Of a stretch of DNA of 64,000 nt, positions 39,301 through 49,917 are shown in pieces. The notes beneath the pieces were generated by a model that did no database searches, was not told the origin of the DNA, and saw nothing but the letters and a program-made list of their open reading frames with translations. Position 1 is the stretch's first letter, and every line of letters begins with the position of its first letter. The stretch is taken from contig NZ_SWCO01000001.1 in the NCBI RefSeq assembly GCF_005117025.1, positions 434,001-498,000 on the forward strand, written 5' to 3'. This DNA comes from Alteromonas portus. GTDB taxonomy: Bacteria; Pseudomonadota; Gammaproteobacteria; Enterobacterales; Alteromonadaceae. A program made the translations under genes and the position numbers.

Positions 39301-41268
39301 GTGGGAACGAGTTTTTTAAATATCGTGATATTGATGTTTATATCGGTATGCGCGGTGGCCTTATTTAAACGTATACATCTTCCACCTATTCTTGCTTATC
39401 TCTTTGCCGGCGTAATAGCGGGACCGCAGCTGCTGTCCGTGTTCGCTCACCCCGAAGAAATGCACCTGCTTGCTGAAGTGGGCATAGTATTTCTACTCTT
39501 TTCACTTGGTCTTGAGTTTTCACTACCTAAGTTGTTAGCAATGCGCTCACTAGTGTTCGGTGTAGGACTCGGGCAAATGGTGTTTACCACGGCAGTGTTT
39601 ACCAGTGTTCCTCTGTTTTTAGGGATCTCAATGAGTGCGTCCATCATAATAGGGGGAACGCTTGCGCTAAGTTCTACTGCAATTGTAATTAAGCAAGCAA
39701 CCGAAATGGGCATTCTGAATAACAGGCGTACTCAGCTAGCGGTAAGTATTTTGCTTTTCCAAGACTTAGCGGTAGTTCCATTTCTTATCGCTATTCCTCT
39801 TTTAGCCCAGACTGGCGAGGTAAGTATCGCGCTGGCTTTAGGCGAAGCATTGCTAAAGGGTGTGTTTGTCATTGCATTTCTAATGTCAGTAGGTAAGTGG
39901 TTACTACCTTGGGTGTTTAGAGAAATCGCAAGAACAAGGACTGATGAGTTGTTTGTTCTAACCACAATTTTAATTGCCCTCTTGGCGGGCGGGCTCACTT
40001 ATTACTTCGGGCTGTCCATGGCGTTAGGTGCCTTTTTGGCGGGAATGATGTTGGGGGAGAGCCAATACAAATATCAACTTGAAGCCGACATTCGCCCGTT
40101 TCGAGATATTTTGATGGGCTTATTTTTCGTTACCGTGGGTATGCAGTTAGAGCTCACCGTACTATGGAACAGCTTGTTTGAGATTATCTTTGGCGTTTTT
40201 GCGCTAATGATAGTTAAAGTCATCTTAGTGAGAGCTGCATCTTTGCTAGTGAAAACCGATGCAATAGATGGCTGGTCTGCTGGGGTTAAACTTTGCCAGA
40301 TTGGAGAGTTCAGCTTTGTTATTGCCGCACTTGCGACAACCCACGGTGTATTAACTTCAGAGCAATCATCGCTGATTGTATGCATGGGTGTAATCAGTAT
40401 GGCGTTAACGCCTTGGCTTATGAATAACAGCGTCACCATAGCTAAGCGCATTGTTAACAAAGATATTTCTTTTGATGACGGCGCGACCTTCGGCGATGCC
40501 GAGCCCTTGTCTAATCATGTCATTATTTGTGGGTTTGGGCGCGTTGGCCAGTCGGTAGCTCGTATGCTTAAAATGGAGGGCATTCATTTTGTCGCCATAG
40601 ATATGGACCCTGTTAGAGTACACGAGAGTCGAAATGCAGGAGAACCCGTTATTTTCGGTGATGCGAGTCAAAAAGATATATTGCTTAATGCCAATGTAGA
40701 AAGTGCAAAGCTCGTACTTGTGACCTTTGATCAGGTAGAAAAGGCCAAGCAAGTGATAACGCAGACACGCACTATAACGAACACTACTGATGTTATGGTG
40801 CGTACTAAGCGAGATTATCAATTAGAAAGCTTGTACAACGCAGGCGCTAACCAAGTAGTACCCGAATTACAAGAAGGCAGCTTAATGTTGGTATCGCAGG
40901 TGCTGCATTATGCAGGCGTACCGATGTCTCGTATTTTGAAGCGGGTTCGGGCTGAGAGAAAAGGTCGCTACGATCACATGCACGGCTTTTACCCGGGAGA
41001 AACCACAGAAATCACCTACGGTACAGAAGACAAGTTAGAATTTATCCATGCTGTGGTGTTGTCCGAACATGCGTCCTGTATTGGCAAAGCCATAAAAGAT
41101 ATTGATTTTTCGAGAATGCGAGTGGCGATTAAAGGGTTAAGGCGAGATGGAAATGAAGTTAAAGACCCTGACGAAGACGCTATTTTGCAAGCTCATGACG
41201 TACTGGTGATTGCGGGTAAGCCGAGACGGGTAGAACGGGCTGAGCGCAAGTTATTAGAAGGAAGCTAG
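39301..41268 (+). CDS. Kef-type CPA2 cation:proton antiporter with TrkA-N/TrkA-C
   Basis: 655 residues from GTG 39301 behind a near-perfect AGGAGG. The first 390 residues form about twelve membrane helices of the Na+/H+ exchanger (CPA2) fold; residues about 402-520 are a Rossmann RCK domain (HVIICGFGRVGQSVARML); a TrkA-C domain ends the protein (GKAIKDIDFSRMRVAIKGLRRDG). It resembles KefB/YbaL-type potassium efflux systems gated by nucleotide or thiol signals. The exact substrate cannot be assigned. Confidence 0.92.
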   Translation: MGTSFLNIVILMFISVCAVALFKRIHLPPILAYLFAGVIAGPQLLSVFAHPEEMHLLAEVGIVFLLFSLGLEFSLPKLLAMRSLVFGVGLGQMVFTTAVFTSVPLFLGISMSASIIIGGTLALSSTAIVIKQATEMGILNNRRTQLAVSILLFQDLAVVPFLIAIPLLAQTGEVSIALALGEALLKGVFVIAFLMSVGKWLLPWVFREIARTRTDELFVLTTILIALLAGGLTYYFGLSMALGAFLAGMMLGESQYKYQLEADIRPFRDILMGLFFVTVGMQLELTVLWNSLFEIIFGVFALMIVKVILVRAASLLVKTDAIDGWSAGVKLCQIGEFSFVIAALATTHGVLTSEQSSLIVCMGVISMALTPWLMNNSVTIAKRIVNKDISFDDGATFGDAEPLSNHVIICGFGRVGQSVARMLKMEGIHFVAIDMDPVRVHESRNAGEPVIFGDASQKDILLNANVESAKLVLVTFDQVEKAKQVITQTRTITNTTDVMVRTKRDYQLESLYNAGANQVVPELQEGSLMLVSQVLHYAGVPMSRILKRVRAERKGRYDHMHGFYPGETTEITYGTEDKLEFIHAVVLSEHASCIGKAIKDIDFSRMRVAIKGLRRDGNEVKDPDEDAILQAHDVLVIAGKPRRVERAERKLLEGS

Positions 41269-41290
41269 CGCGCAGTTATATTTGCGCGCT
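41267..41290. terminator. Terminator overlapping the antiporter stop codon
   Basis: AGCGCGC, 10-nt loop, GCGCGCT then TAT. The stem begins inside the TAG stop. It lies between convergent genes. Confidence 0.75.
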
Positions 41291-41315
41291 TATCGAGTAA
41301 TAAGTGTGAAGTGAC

Positions 41316-41546
41316 TTATGCTACGCGGTCGCTTTCCAAATCTGCAAATTGCTTTTTTAAGTCGTAGCGCTCGTCTGTCACTATCTTCTCAAGCACAGAC
41401 ACACGCTCTTTAAGTTCTGCAATTTCGGCTTTGTAGGCTTCGGTTTCTTTGTTGCTAAGTTTCTTTTTACTTTTGTCTTTTGCACTTTCGACAATGGTAA
41501 CTAACGCCCAAGCACAAATGGCTACTATTGCAATCGCTGTCATGTC
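41316..41546 (-). CDS. Small membrane protein, PspB-like
   Basis: 76 residues from ATG 41546 (GAGGGA seven bases upstream; a GTG at 41564 would add six). One N-terminal membrane helix (MDMTAIAIVAICAWALVTIV), a charged linker, then a coiled coil (AEIAELKERVSVLEKIVTDERYDLKKQF) whose 'RVSVLEKIVTDE' stretch resembles the C-terminal part of PspB (RIQALESILDAE). PspB is a partner of PspC in envelope stress control; no pspA/pspC neighbour is present. The family call is by eye only. Confidence 0.6.
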   Translation of the reverse strand, partial: DMTAIAIVAICAWALVTIVESAKDKSKKKLSNKETEAYKAEIAELKERVSVLEKIVTDERYDLKKQFADLESDRVA

Positions 41547-41864
41547 CATGGTGGTATCCCTCACAAATGGCTTTAAAAGAGTGTAGGTGAAAATTTGGTT
41601 TGTTGCCTAATTCACCCAGTATTTTGTCAAATACGTATTGGTAATAATTACTGCATTGCTTCAAGTACTATAGCGGTTATCTAATATGGTTTTTAGTAAA
41701 AAATGTAACCAGTTAAGTCCTTCACACCAGCAGTGTTATAATGAGAGATTGCAAGTAGGTTGCCAAGTGACAAAAGTCATTACTTTCTAATAAGTTAGAA
41801 TGTTTACCTAAGCTAATACAAAATAAATGTTAACGAATTTCACCAAGTAAAGTAGCAAAATTGA

Positions 41865-42491
<627 letters not shown>

Positions 42492-43026
42492 TGTTTTACG
42501 TTACCGCCTGAAGAAGTGCTTAATAGAGTAATTCGCCTATTTGGTTTGTCGCTTTAGTTTCAGCCAGTGAAACCAGTTGCTGTAGAAAGTTTTAGCTTGG
42601 TGTGCGGGTTAACTGAGTGAACATATCGCTGGTAACAAATAGCTTACGGCGTTGAAGTACTTTTTGGTGACAACGCTTAAGCATAAGTCTGCGTCTATTG
42701 TTGTTTTTCAATTTTATTCCTTTTTTCATAAATCGATTTTTTTTCATTTATTTTCCTTTCTCGTATTGTGGGCATCATTGATTTTTGCGACCACTTATTT
42801 CTGTCATGCAAAGCTTCTTCTTTTGAAGTAATACTCCTGATTTTTGCAAGAATGCTTTCAAAAGCGAGCGTCTTTAAAATGCATAAGTGCTTCGAGAGCT
42901 AGCCATTATTGAGAAAAATAATTGTTCTGAGAAAGTAAGTCAGTGTCTGACTAACTTTTTTTAAGGGTACATTATAAAGATGACATCGAAATGACAGTTT
43001 TCAAGAGAAAAGCTAGACGAACAGCA
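42492..43026 (+). other. 535-bp gap with T-rich tract and orphan terminator
   Basis: No coding sequence is supported. About 42,700-42,780 is strongly T-rich on the + strand (repeated TTTT and TTTTTT runs). A good + strand terminator at 42932-42962 has no matching gene near: tadA ends 440 bp earlier and mltF reads the other way. An unannotated small RNA is possible but no promoter is clear. Confidence 0.5.
42932..42962 (+). terminator. Orphan + strand terminator upstream of mltF's end
   Basis: AAAGTAAGTCAG-TGT-CTGACTAACTTT with one mismatch, then more T. On the minus strand it could also end mltF transcripts (it lies 65-95 bp past the mltF stop), with AAAGT giving a shorter T-run there. Confidence 0.7.
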
Positions 43027-44430
43027 TCAAATTTTTCCCTGTTCGTCTAGCCATACTAAGCTGTCGTAGTAACGACGAATGTTTTCAACGTATTGCAACG
43101 CTTCATCGCCTCTAGCATAACCATAGCGCGTAGTGCGGTAATATTTCTTTTGCCTTAATTGTGGCAAGCGGCGCTTTACGTCCACCCACAAGTCCGGGTT
43201 GCCCCCTTGTTGTTCGGTAAGCACCCGGGCGTCTTCTAGGTGCCCCATACCGATGTTATACGATGCCATGGCCATCCAGGTTCTATCAGGCTCGCTTATT
43301 CGTGCGGGTATGCGATTGAGCAAACTAGCAAAATAACGAGATCCGCCGCGAATACTTTGTTCGGGGTCGGTCCTGTCATCAACATCCCAGTCACTTGCGG
43401 TATCGAGTGTTAACATCATTAGGCCCCGAACCCCAGTTCTTGAAATGGCGTCACTATCCCAATGACTTTCTTGATAACTCATGGCAGCGAGTAATCGCCA
43501 GTCTAAATCACCGGCATATTGTTGAAACAACGCTTTATATTGCAATAAGGCGGTTTCAGCGGCGTAGTTGAATGCGCGACTGTCCACATAGTCAAATTGG
43601 CGAATATGGCCAAAATACTTGTCCTCTAATACCGTAAACCAGCCTGATTGATGTACCGTACCAAAGTACTCAATTAGCGCTGCTTTCACCGAGTCGTCTT
43701 GATTTAACGGAAGGGCCCATGCCATCGGCATGTCTTCATCAAGTGTTTTGGCTACGGCGAGGTTAGGGTAGCGTCTACGTTGCAATGCTAAACGGTTGCT
43801 GTCGGCCACCGTATAAGCAATGTCACCATTAGCAACCTGTTGCAACAGTTCTTCAGAGTCTGAATCTTCAGTAGTAATGATGTCGGTTTTTACTGAGACA
43901 TTTTCATTATCTGTTTCCTTATCGCCAAAACCTCTCAGTAAATCTGAAAGAAGGTGTGCTTGGCTGCTACCTGCAACTGCAATAATAGGTGCATCGAGCT
44001 CTAGTAAGTCTCTGGGCCTTGATGTGCCAGCCTGAAATACGAGTTCTTGCTGAACGTGTTGATAAGCCGGCCCGTAAGCGAAGCGGCTTTTAAGCGATGG
44101 CGTCACTGCATCGCCAGTTGCGACAATGTCTAGGTTACCTTCTTCTAATTGTTCCAGCATGACTTCATAGCTGTAAAACGGGTACAGGTCGAGTGTTACG
44201 CCAAGGTAATCGGCAAAACCCGCCAGCAATTCATATTCAAAACCTTGTGGGCCTTCCGCGCCGTTATAAAATGTCCCTGCACCATAAACGGTTCCCACGC
44301 GGATCGATTCCCGTTCCAACAATGAAGAAAGGGCAGTGGGAACGGAAGGAACGCCACAGCTCATAACAGCAATAGATAATATGATTATTAATTGTAGTTT
44401 TAATCGTTTTTTATAGTCTTGTGACTGCAT
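43027..44430 (-). CDS. mltF: Membrane-bound lytic transglycosylase F
   Basis: 467 residues. An N-terminal hydrophobic signal ends VMSC-GVPS with cysteine 25, a possible but atypical lipobox. Residues about 41-275 form a periplasmic solute-binding (SBP_bac_3) domain, and about 295-460 an SLT lysozyme-like domain with catalytic E321 in SYQESHWD, then GVRGLMMLTLDTA and MASYNIGMGHLEDAR. It cuts peptidoglycan to 1,6-anhydromuropeptides. It is divergent from purL, as in E. coli. Confidence 0.95.
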   Translation of the reverse strand: MQSQDYKKRLKLQLIIILSIAVMSCGVPSVPTALSSLLERESIRVGTVYGAGTFYNGAEGPQGFEYELLAGFADYLGVTLDLYPFYSYEVMLEQLEEGNLDIVATGDAVTPSLKSRFAYGPAYQHVQQELVFQAGTSRPRDLLELDAPIIAVAGSSQAHLLSDLLRGFGDKETDNENVSVKTDIITTEDSDSEELLQQVANGDIAYTVADSNRLALQRRRYPNLAVAKTLDEDMPMAWALPLNQDDSVKAALIEYFGTVHQSGWFTVLEDKYFGHIRQFDYVDSRAFNYAAETALLQYKALFQQYAGDLDWRLLAAMSYQESHWDSDAISRTGVRGLMMLTLDTASDWDVDDRTDPEQSIRGGSRYFASLLNRIPARISEPDRTWMAMASYNIGMGHLEDARVLTEQQGGNPDLWVDVKRRLPQLRQKKYYRTTRYGYARGDEALQYVENIRRYYDSLVWLDEQGKI

Positions 44431-44497
44431 AGACCTTTACTTGTTGTCATTAAACCATCTAAGTTTAAAAAAAAGTTCATGTAAGCGCGTTATGAGG

Positions 44498-44526
44498 TTA
44501 CTTACTGTGCATAATTACTCTATAAT
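44498..44526 (+). promoter_or_regulatory. Predicted purL promoter
   Basis: TTACTT, 17-bp spacer, consensus TATAAT, then a CCGCGCC discriminator. About 75 nt of leader precede the purL ATG. I did not find a convincing PurR operator. Confidence 0.6.
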
Positions 44527-44606
44527 CCGCGCCGAAATACTCATCAATCCAAGAGGCAACGCGTCGCATTGGTGGTCGTTGTTTCTAACAAACCAGGTAA
44601 ATCAAT

Positions 44607-47600
44607 ATGTTGGTCCTTCGAGGCGCTCCTGCACTATCAGAGTTTAACCAAACTAAACTGATTGCAAAGCTGGGTCAATCCGGCGTTAGGGTTAAAAACT
44701 TATATAGCGAATATGTTCACCTAGTCGATTCCCAAGGTGACTTGTCTAAGCAGCAAATAGAGATACTTGAAAAGCTGCTCACTTACGGCCCCGCGAGGCA
44801 AGCACAAACCCCTTCTGGAACCTTCTTCCTCATTACTCCTCGCCCCGGCACTATCTCTCCCTGGTCTTCTAAAGCCACCGACATCGCTCACAACTGCAGT
44901 CTAAAAAATATCAACCGCATAGAACGTGGTTGTGCGTTTTATATCGAGACAGAAAACGCTGTGAGCGAAGACGACTTTGCGCTTATCGCTAGTTTCTTAC
45001 ACGACAGAATGACTGAGTCAGTGTTTATTAATACTGAACAGGCGGCGGTATTATTCGCGCACACCGAAGCGAACACTTTTACCAGTGTAGATGTGTTAGG
45101 CGAAGGCAAAGACGCGCTAGTTAATGCAAATGTGTCGTTAGGCCTTGCATTGGCTGATGATGAGATTGACTACCTGTTTGATAGCTTTACTAAGCTAGGC
45201 AGAAATCCGACTGACGTTGAACTTTATATGTTTGCGCAAGCAAACTCTGAACACTGCCGCCACAAAATTTTTAACGCTAGCTGGACCATTGATGGCGAGG
45301 ACCAAGAGAAGTCGCTGTTTAAAATGATTAAAAACACCTACGAGTTGTTGCCTGATCACGTGTATTCAGCTTACAAAGATAACGCAGCGGTAATGGAAGG
45401 ATGGCAAGCAGGTCGCTTCTTCCCGAACCCGCAGTCACACCAATACGAATACCATCATGAAAATATTGATATTTTGATGAAGGTAGAAACCCATAACCAC
45501 CCAACGGCAATTTCACCTTTCCCAGGTGCGGCAACCGGCTCTGGTGGTGAAATCCGTGATGAAGGTGCAACCGGTCGTGGTTCAAAACCTAAAGCGGGCT
45601 TGGTTGGTTTTACCGTATCTAACTTGCGTATTCCTGGTGCTGAGCAACCGTGGGAATTCGAATACGGCAAGCCACAGCGTATTGTAAGCGCTCTTGATAT
45701 TATGCTTGAAGGTCCACTAGGTGGCGCTGCGTTTAACAACGAATTTGGTCGCCCTGCGCTACTGGGTTATTTCCGTACCTTTGAGCAAGAAGTCAATAGC
45801 TTTAACGGTGTTGAAGTGCGCGGCTATCACAAACCGATTATGTTAGCTGGTGGTTTAGGTAATATTCGTCGCGAGCATATTGAAAAAGGCGAAATCACGG
45901 TAGGCGCTAAGCTTATTGTGCTTGGCGGCCCCGCAATGAACATTGGTCTTGGCGGCGGTGCAGCCTCATCAATGGCATCTGGCCAGTCAAACGAAGATTT
46001 AGACTTCGCTTCAGTACAGCGAGACAACCCTGAAATGGAGCGTCGCTGTCAGGAAGTGATTGATGCATGTTGGCAGCTAGGGGATAACAACCCTATTCAG
46101 TTTATCCACGATGTGGGCGCAGGTGGTCTTTCAAATGCACTGCCTGAGCTGGTTAATGACGGTGGCCGCGGCGGTAACTTTGAACTTAGAAAAGTATTGT
46201 CAGATGAGCCAGGTATGACACCTTTAGAGCTATGGTGTAACGAATCTCAAGAGCGCTATGTTTTATCTGTCGCGCCTGAAAATATGCCAGTGTTCGAAGC
46301 AATTTGTGCCCGCGAACGCGCGCCGTTTGCTGTGGTTGGTGAAGCCACTGCCGAGCAGCACCTCAACCTGAACGACAGCCAGTTTGACAACAAACCTATC
46401 GATATGCCTCTTGATGTACTTTTAGGTAAACCGCCTAAAATGCATCGCGATGTAAGCTCGACCAAGGTAAGCTCTCCAGCACTAGATGAGGCTGGCATTA
46501 CACTAAGTGATGCAGCAAATCGCATTTTGTCTTTGCCTACCGTGGCAGAGAAAACCTTCCTTATCACCATTGGCGATCGCTCGGTGACCGGCCTTGTAAG
46601 TCGCGACCAAATGGTTGGACCATGGCAGGTGCCTGTGGCAGATGTGGCGGTAACCGCAACAGCGTTTGATACCTATCACGGTGAAGCTATGTCGATGGGC
46701 GAACGTACGCCTGTTGCATTACTATCGCACGGCGCGTCAGCGCGTCTTGCTGTGGGTGAAGCGTTAACCAATATTGCAGCAGCAAACATCGGCGATATTA
46801 AGCGCATTAAACTGTCTGCAAACTGGATGGCAGCAGCTGGACACCCAGGTGAAGATGCTGGTCTTTATGAAGCGGTTAAAGCCGTGGGTGAGGAGCTTTG
46901 CCCAGAGCTAGGTCTAACCATTCCTGTGGGTAAAGACTCTATGTCGATGAAAACCGCATGGAATGAAAACGATGAAGATAAAGCGGTGACTTCTCCGCTG
47001 TCACTCGTTATTTCAGCCTTTGGTGCCGTAAAAGATATTCGCAAAACCCTAACGCCTCAGCTACGTACTGATAAAGGCGCAAGCCGCTTGTTGCTGCTAG
47101 ATTTGGGCGAAGGTAAAAATCGCTTGGGCGCTAGCTGCTTGGCACAAGTCTATACTCAGCTTGGTGATAGCCCTGCAGATGTGGTTTCTGCTACCCGTCT
47201 TAAAGCCTTCTTTGATGCCATGCAGACGCTAATCGAAAAAGGCTTGGTGTGTGCTTATCACGACCGTTCAGACGGTGGCCTGTTTACCACCGTTGCTGAA
47301 ATGGCCTTTGCTGGTAAAACAGGTGTAAGCATTAATCTTGATAGCCTAGTTGGAAACGACATTGCCGTATTGTTCAATGAAGAACTAGGTGGCGTAATCC
47401 AAGTGCTTGAAAGCGATATGGATGCCGTTAAGGCAGTACTGACTGAATTCGGTTTAACTGAATTGACGCACGATATCGGTACGCTTAATAGCACAGACAT
47501 GATTGAGTTTAGTCGTGATGGCGTTGCTGTACTTGCTGACAGCCGCGTATCAATGCGTACGACGTGGGCACAAACTACCTATGAAATGCAGAAACTTCGC

Positions 47601-48494
47601 GATAACCCTGAGTGTGCTGAACAAGAACACGCTGCAAAGCAAGATGCTGCTGACCCAGGTTTGCATGCTGCGTTGTCTTATGATGTAAACGATGACGTAG
47701 CAGCGCCCTATATTGCTAAAGGCGTTAAGCCAAAAGTGGCGATATTAAGAGAGCAGGGTGTTAATTCACATCTAGAAATGGCGGCTGCATTTACCCGTGC
47801 AGGCTTTGATGCTATCGATGTACACATGAGTGACGTGTTGGCGGGTCGCATTACCCTTGAACAGTTTGCCGGTCTTGCGGCTTGTGGCGGTTTCTCTTAC
47901 GGTGACGTGCTGGGCGCAGGTGAAGGTTGGGCGAAATCTATATTGTTCAACAGCATGGCTCGCGATCAATTCGAAGGCTTCTTTAACCGTAACGATACGT
48001 TCAGCTTAGGTGTGTGTAACGGCTGTCAGATGCTATCGAACCTTAAATCACTGATTCCAGGTACTGAGCATTGGCCACATTTCGTGACCAATCAGTCGGC
48101 GCGATTTGAAGCTCGTGTTGCTATGGTTGAGGTTATGGAGTCTAACTCTGTGCTGCTTGATGGCATGGCAGGTTCGCGTATGCCTATTGCGGTGTCGCAC
48201 GGTGAAGGTCAGGCTGAATTTGCTAATGACAACGCGCTATCACAAGTAGGCGCGCAGGTGGCGATGCGTTACGTAGACAACTACGGCAAGCCAACCATGC
48301 AATACCCGGCGAACCCTAATGGTTCACCGCAGGGGATCACGGGTCTAACTTCACTAGACGGGCGAAGCACTATTATGATGCCGCACCCTGAACGTGTATT
48401 TAGAGCGGTAGCAAACTCTTGGCGTCCAGACGATTGGCAAGAAGATGGCGCGTGGATGCGTATCTTCAGAAATGCCCGTAAATTTGTTGGGTAA
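44607..48494 (+). CDS. purL: Phosphoribosylformylglycinamidine synthase
   Basis: 1295 residues, the same as E. coli PurL (large fused type). N-terminal PurS-like part ([19 protein letters not shown]), linker, two AIR-synthase-like ATPase halves ([30 protein letters not shown] is the first substrate and ATP site), and a C-terminal class I glutaminase with nucleophile in GVCNGCQML and PHPERVFR at the end. Fourth step of purine synthesis: FGAR to FGAM with glutamine and ATP. Confidence 0.98.
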   Translation: MLVLRGAPALSEFNQTKLIAKLGQSGVRVKNLYSEYVHLVDSQGDLSKQQIEILEKLLTYGPARQAQTPSGTFFLITPRPGTISPWSSKATDIAHNCSLKNINRIERGCAFYIETENAVSEDDFALIASFLHDRMTESVFINTEQAAVLFAHTEANTFTSVDVLGEGKDALVNANVSLGLALADDEIDYLFDSFTKLGRNPTDVELYMFAQANSEHCRHKIFNASWTIDGEDQEKSLFKMIKNTYELLPDHVYSAYKDNAAVMEGWQAGRFFPNPQSHQYEYHHENIDILMKVETHNHPTAISPFPGAATGSGGEIRDEGATGRGSKPKAGLVGFTVSNLRIPGAEQPWEFEYGKPQRIVSALDIMLEGPLGGAAFNNEFGRPALLGYFRTFEQEVNSFNGVEVRGYHKPIMLAGGLGNIRREHIEKGEITVGAKLIVLGGPAMNIGLGGGAASSMASGQSNEDLDFASVQRDNPEMERRCQEVIDACWQLGDNNPIQFIHDVGAGGLSNALPELVNDGGRGGNFELRKVLSDEPGMTPLELWCNESQERYVLSVAPENMPVFEAICARERAPFAVVGEATAEQHLNLNDSQFDNKPIDMPLDVLLGKPPKMHRDVSSTKVSSPALDEAGITLSDAANRILSLPTVAEKTFLITIGDRSVTGLVSRDQMVGPWQVPVADVAVTATAFDTYHGEAMSMGERTPVALLSHGASARLAVGEALTNIAAANIGDIKRIKLSANWMAAAGHPGEDAGLYEAVKAVGEELCPELGLTIPVGKDSMSMKTAWNENDEDKAVTSPLSLVISAFGAVKDIRKTLTPQLRTDKGASRLLLLDLGEGKNRLGASCLAQVYTQLGDSPADVVSATRLKAFFDAMQTLIEKGLVCAYHDRSDGGLFTTVAEMAFAGKTGVSINLDSLVGNDIAVLFNEELGGVIQVLESDMDAVKAVLTEFGLTELTHDIGTLNSTDMIEFSRDGVAVLADSRVSMRTTWAQTTYEMQKLRDNPECAEQEHAAKQDAADPGLHAALSYDVNDDVAAPYIAKGVKPKVAILREQGVNSHLEMAAAFTRAGFDAIDVHMSDVLAGRITLEQFAGLAACGGFSYGDVLGAGEGWAKSILFNSMARDQFEGFFNRNDTFSLGVCNGCQMLSNLKSLIPGTEHWPHFVTNQSARFEARVAMVEVMESNSVLLDGMAGSRMPIAVSHGEGQAEFANDNALSQVGAQVAMRYVDNYGKPTMQYPANPNGSPQGITGLTSLDGRSTIMMPHPERVFRAVANSWRPDDWQEDGAWMRIFRNARKFVG

Positions 48495-48754
48495 TAAAAC
48501 ACGCTTATTTTTACTAAAACAGGGGGAAACCCCTGTTTTAGTCAGTAGAAAAATACTGTTTAATAAATGCACATACCATAAATAGGCGTCAAAGCTTTGG
48601 CAAAGTGTCAAAAATCTGATTTTTGCCCTTGTCATCAGTTTGTCACTGATCTATTGTAGTGCAAGCAGGGAATGCGATTAGGTTACAGGAGTTGAGTTAG
48701 GGTTGTACCAGTGAATGGCATCTGCCAACTGGTTTTAATAATAAGAGACGACCA

Positions 48755-48895
48755 ATGAATCGTTCTTCAAAAGGGTTTGGCTTAACCGGAGTGGCTGTAG
48801 CTGTAGTGCTGATGTTCGTAACTGCTGTTTTTAGCACATCTGCGAAGTCTGCCGAAGCTCCAACAACGCTAAGTGTGCTGTCTTCAGTTAAGTAG
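48755..48895 (+). CDS. 46-residue exported or membrane peptide
   Basis: A short gene starting at ATG 48755 with AAGAGA about nine bases upstream. Residues 1-8 are basic (MNRSSKG), 11-27 hydrophobic (TGVAVAVVLMFVTAVFS), followed by a possible signal peptidase site near AKSAEAP, leaving a mature part of roughly 15-18 residues (APTTLSVLSSVK). A perfect 15-bp stem follows 17 bp after the stop, supporting an independent transcript. Function unknown. Confidence 0.62.
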   Translation: MNRSSKGFGLTGVAVAVVLMFVTAVFSTSAKSAEAPTTLSVLSSVK

Positions 48896-48912
48896 TCTGA
48901 AAGAAAAATTCT

Positions 48913-48945
48913 AACGCCCGTATCAAGTTACTTGATACGGGCGTT
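48913..48945 (+). terminator. Strong hairpin after the 46-residue peptide gene
   Basis: A perfect 15-bp stem (AACGCCCGTATCAAG, loop TTA, complement). The T-run is weak (TTAAT), so it may act as terminator or mRNA stabiliser. Confidence 0.75.
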
Positions 48946-49052
48946 AATCATTGGGGCTATGAAAAAGTTTTTGGCGTGTTACGTTTTAAAGAAAAACTTA
49001 AAACGAGACGAACCAAATGCACAGCCGAAGCCTGCAAAACTTGTTTATTATT

Positions 49053-49640
49053 TTATCCTTTCTTATTTTTTTCTCTGTTAATCAATTTCTGCTGCGGATG
49101 CTTTTTCAAAAGCACATATGTAGCACCAAACCCGCCGTGCATGGGTTGCGCAGTATGATAGGCAATCACTTCATCAAGTTCACGTAGCCAATGATTTACA
49201 TAGCTTTTCTTTAATGCTGGAAATGGCTTACTATTTTCACCCGTTCCATGTTTTATGAGCAGGGCACGAACCCCACGTTCGTGGCTTGACTTAATGGTGC
49301 TATAAATTAGGTCGCGGCTTTGCTCTAGAGTCTTTCCTGATAGCGTTAAATTGGTTTCCAAAGGGTATTTACCAAGACGCAGTTTTTTAAACACACCATC
49401 TTGTATACCTGGCTGCTGGAAATGTATAAAGTCATCAGGAGGTACTGGCTTTACACCTTCCATGCTCAGTGGATTAGCGAGTTTCTCGCGAACGCTTAAC
49501 TTTATAGCTGCTCTTTTTTGTTTTTCGGCGAGCGCCTTCTCAGGGTCGTGTAAAACAGCCTTATCATCTGAAGCGATAGGTTTTACATCTTGCATCTCTG
49601 CAAAAAACGAATCGATATCGTCGTGTTCAAATTGGCTCAT
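49053..49640 (-). CDS. Smr domain protein (SmrA-like)
   Basis: 195 residues from ATG 49640 (MSQFEHDDIDSF), behind a GGGGG tract; a GTG at 49652 would add four. The N-terminal region has the DDIDSFFAEM..VKPI pattern of gammaproteobacterial Smr proteins. The Smr domain shows LIKHGTGEN and PMHGGFGATYVLL. The usual LDLHG motif reads LTLSG, so its histidine is lost. Smr domains are nicking or RNA endonuclease folds; E. coli SmrB cleaves mRNA on collided ribosomes. Whether this protein is active is unclear. Confidence 0.82.
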   Translation of the reverse strand: MSQFEHDDIDSFFAEMQDVKPIASDDKAVLHDPEKALAEKQKRAAIKLSVREKLANPLSMEGVKPVPPDDFIHFQQPGIQDGVFKKLRLGKYPLETNLTLSGKTLEQSRDLIYSTIKSSHERGVRALLIKHGTGENSKPFPALKKSYVNHWLRELDEVIAYHTAQPMHGGFGATYVLLKKHPQQKLINREKNKKG

Positions 49641-49791
49641 GTTAACCCCCACACTAACTTCTATATTGCTCTTTATACGTTATTTTGTACCTGATGGTCT
49701 ATTGTAAAGCATTCATACTGCGGGGCAGTAACGCTAGGCTTCGCATCGGCAATTGTAATTGAGATGGGGACTATTTTTAAAATTTCATCGT

Positions 49792-49917
49792 TTAGAAAAT
49801 AGCGCCGGGCTCAGACAATGCCTCAATGGCAACCCATTCTTCTTCCGTGAATACTGAGTCATTAGGTGTTTCAGCATCGTCGCCGGTTTCTTCAGTTGGG
49901 GGGAAATCGAAAGTCAT
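49792..49917 (-). CDS. 41-residue acidic peptide
   Basis: ATG at 49917 has a clear AGGAG site about seven bases upstream. The peptide (MTFDFPPTEETGDDAETPND, then SVFTEEEWVAIEALSEPGAIF) is highly acidic without membrane segment or cysteine. The good ribosome site and codon-like composition support a real small gene. Function unknown. Confidence 0.55.
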   Translation of the reverse strand: MTFDFPPTEETGDDAETPNDSVFTEEEWVAIEALSEPGAIF

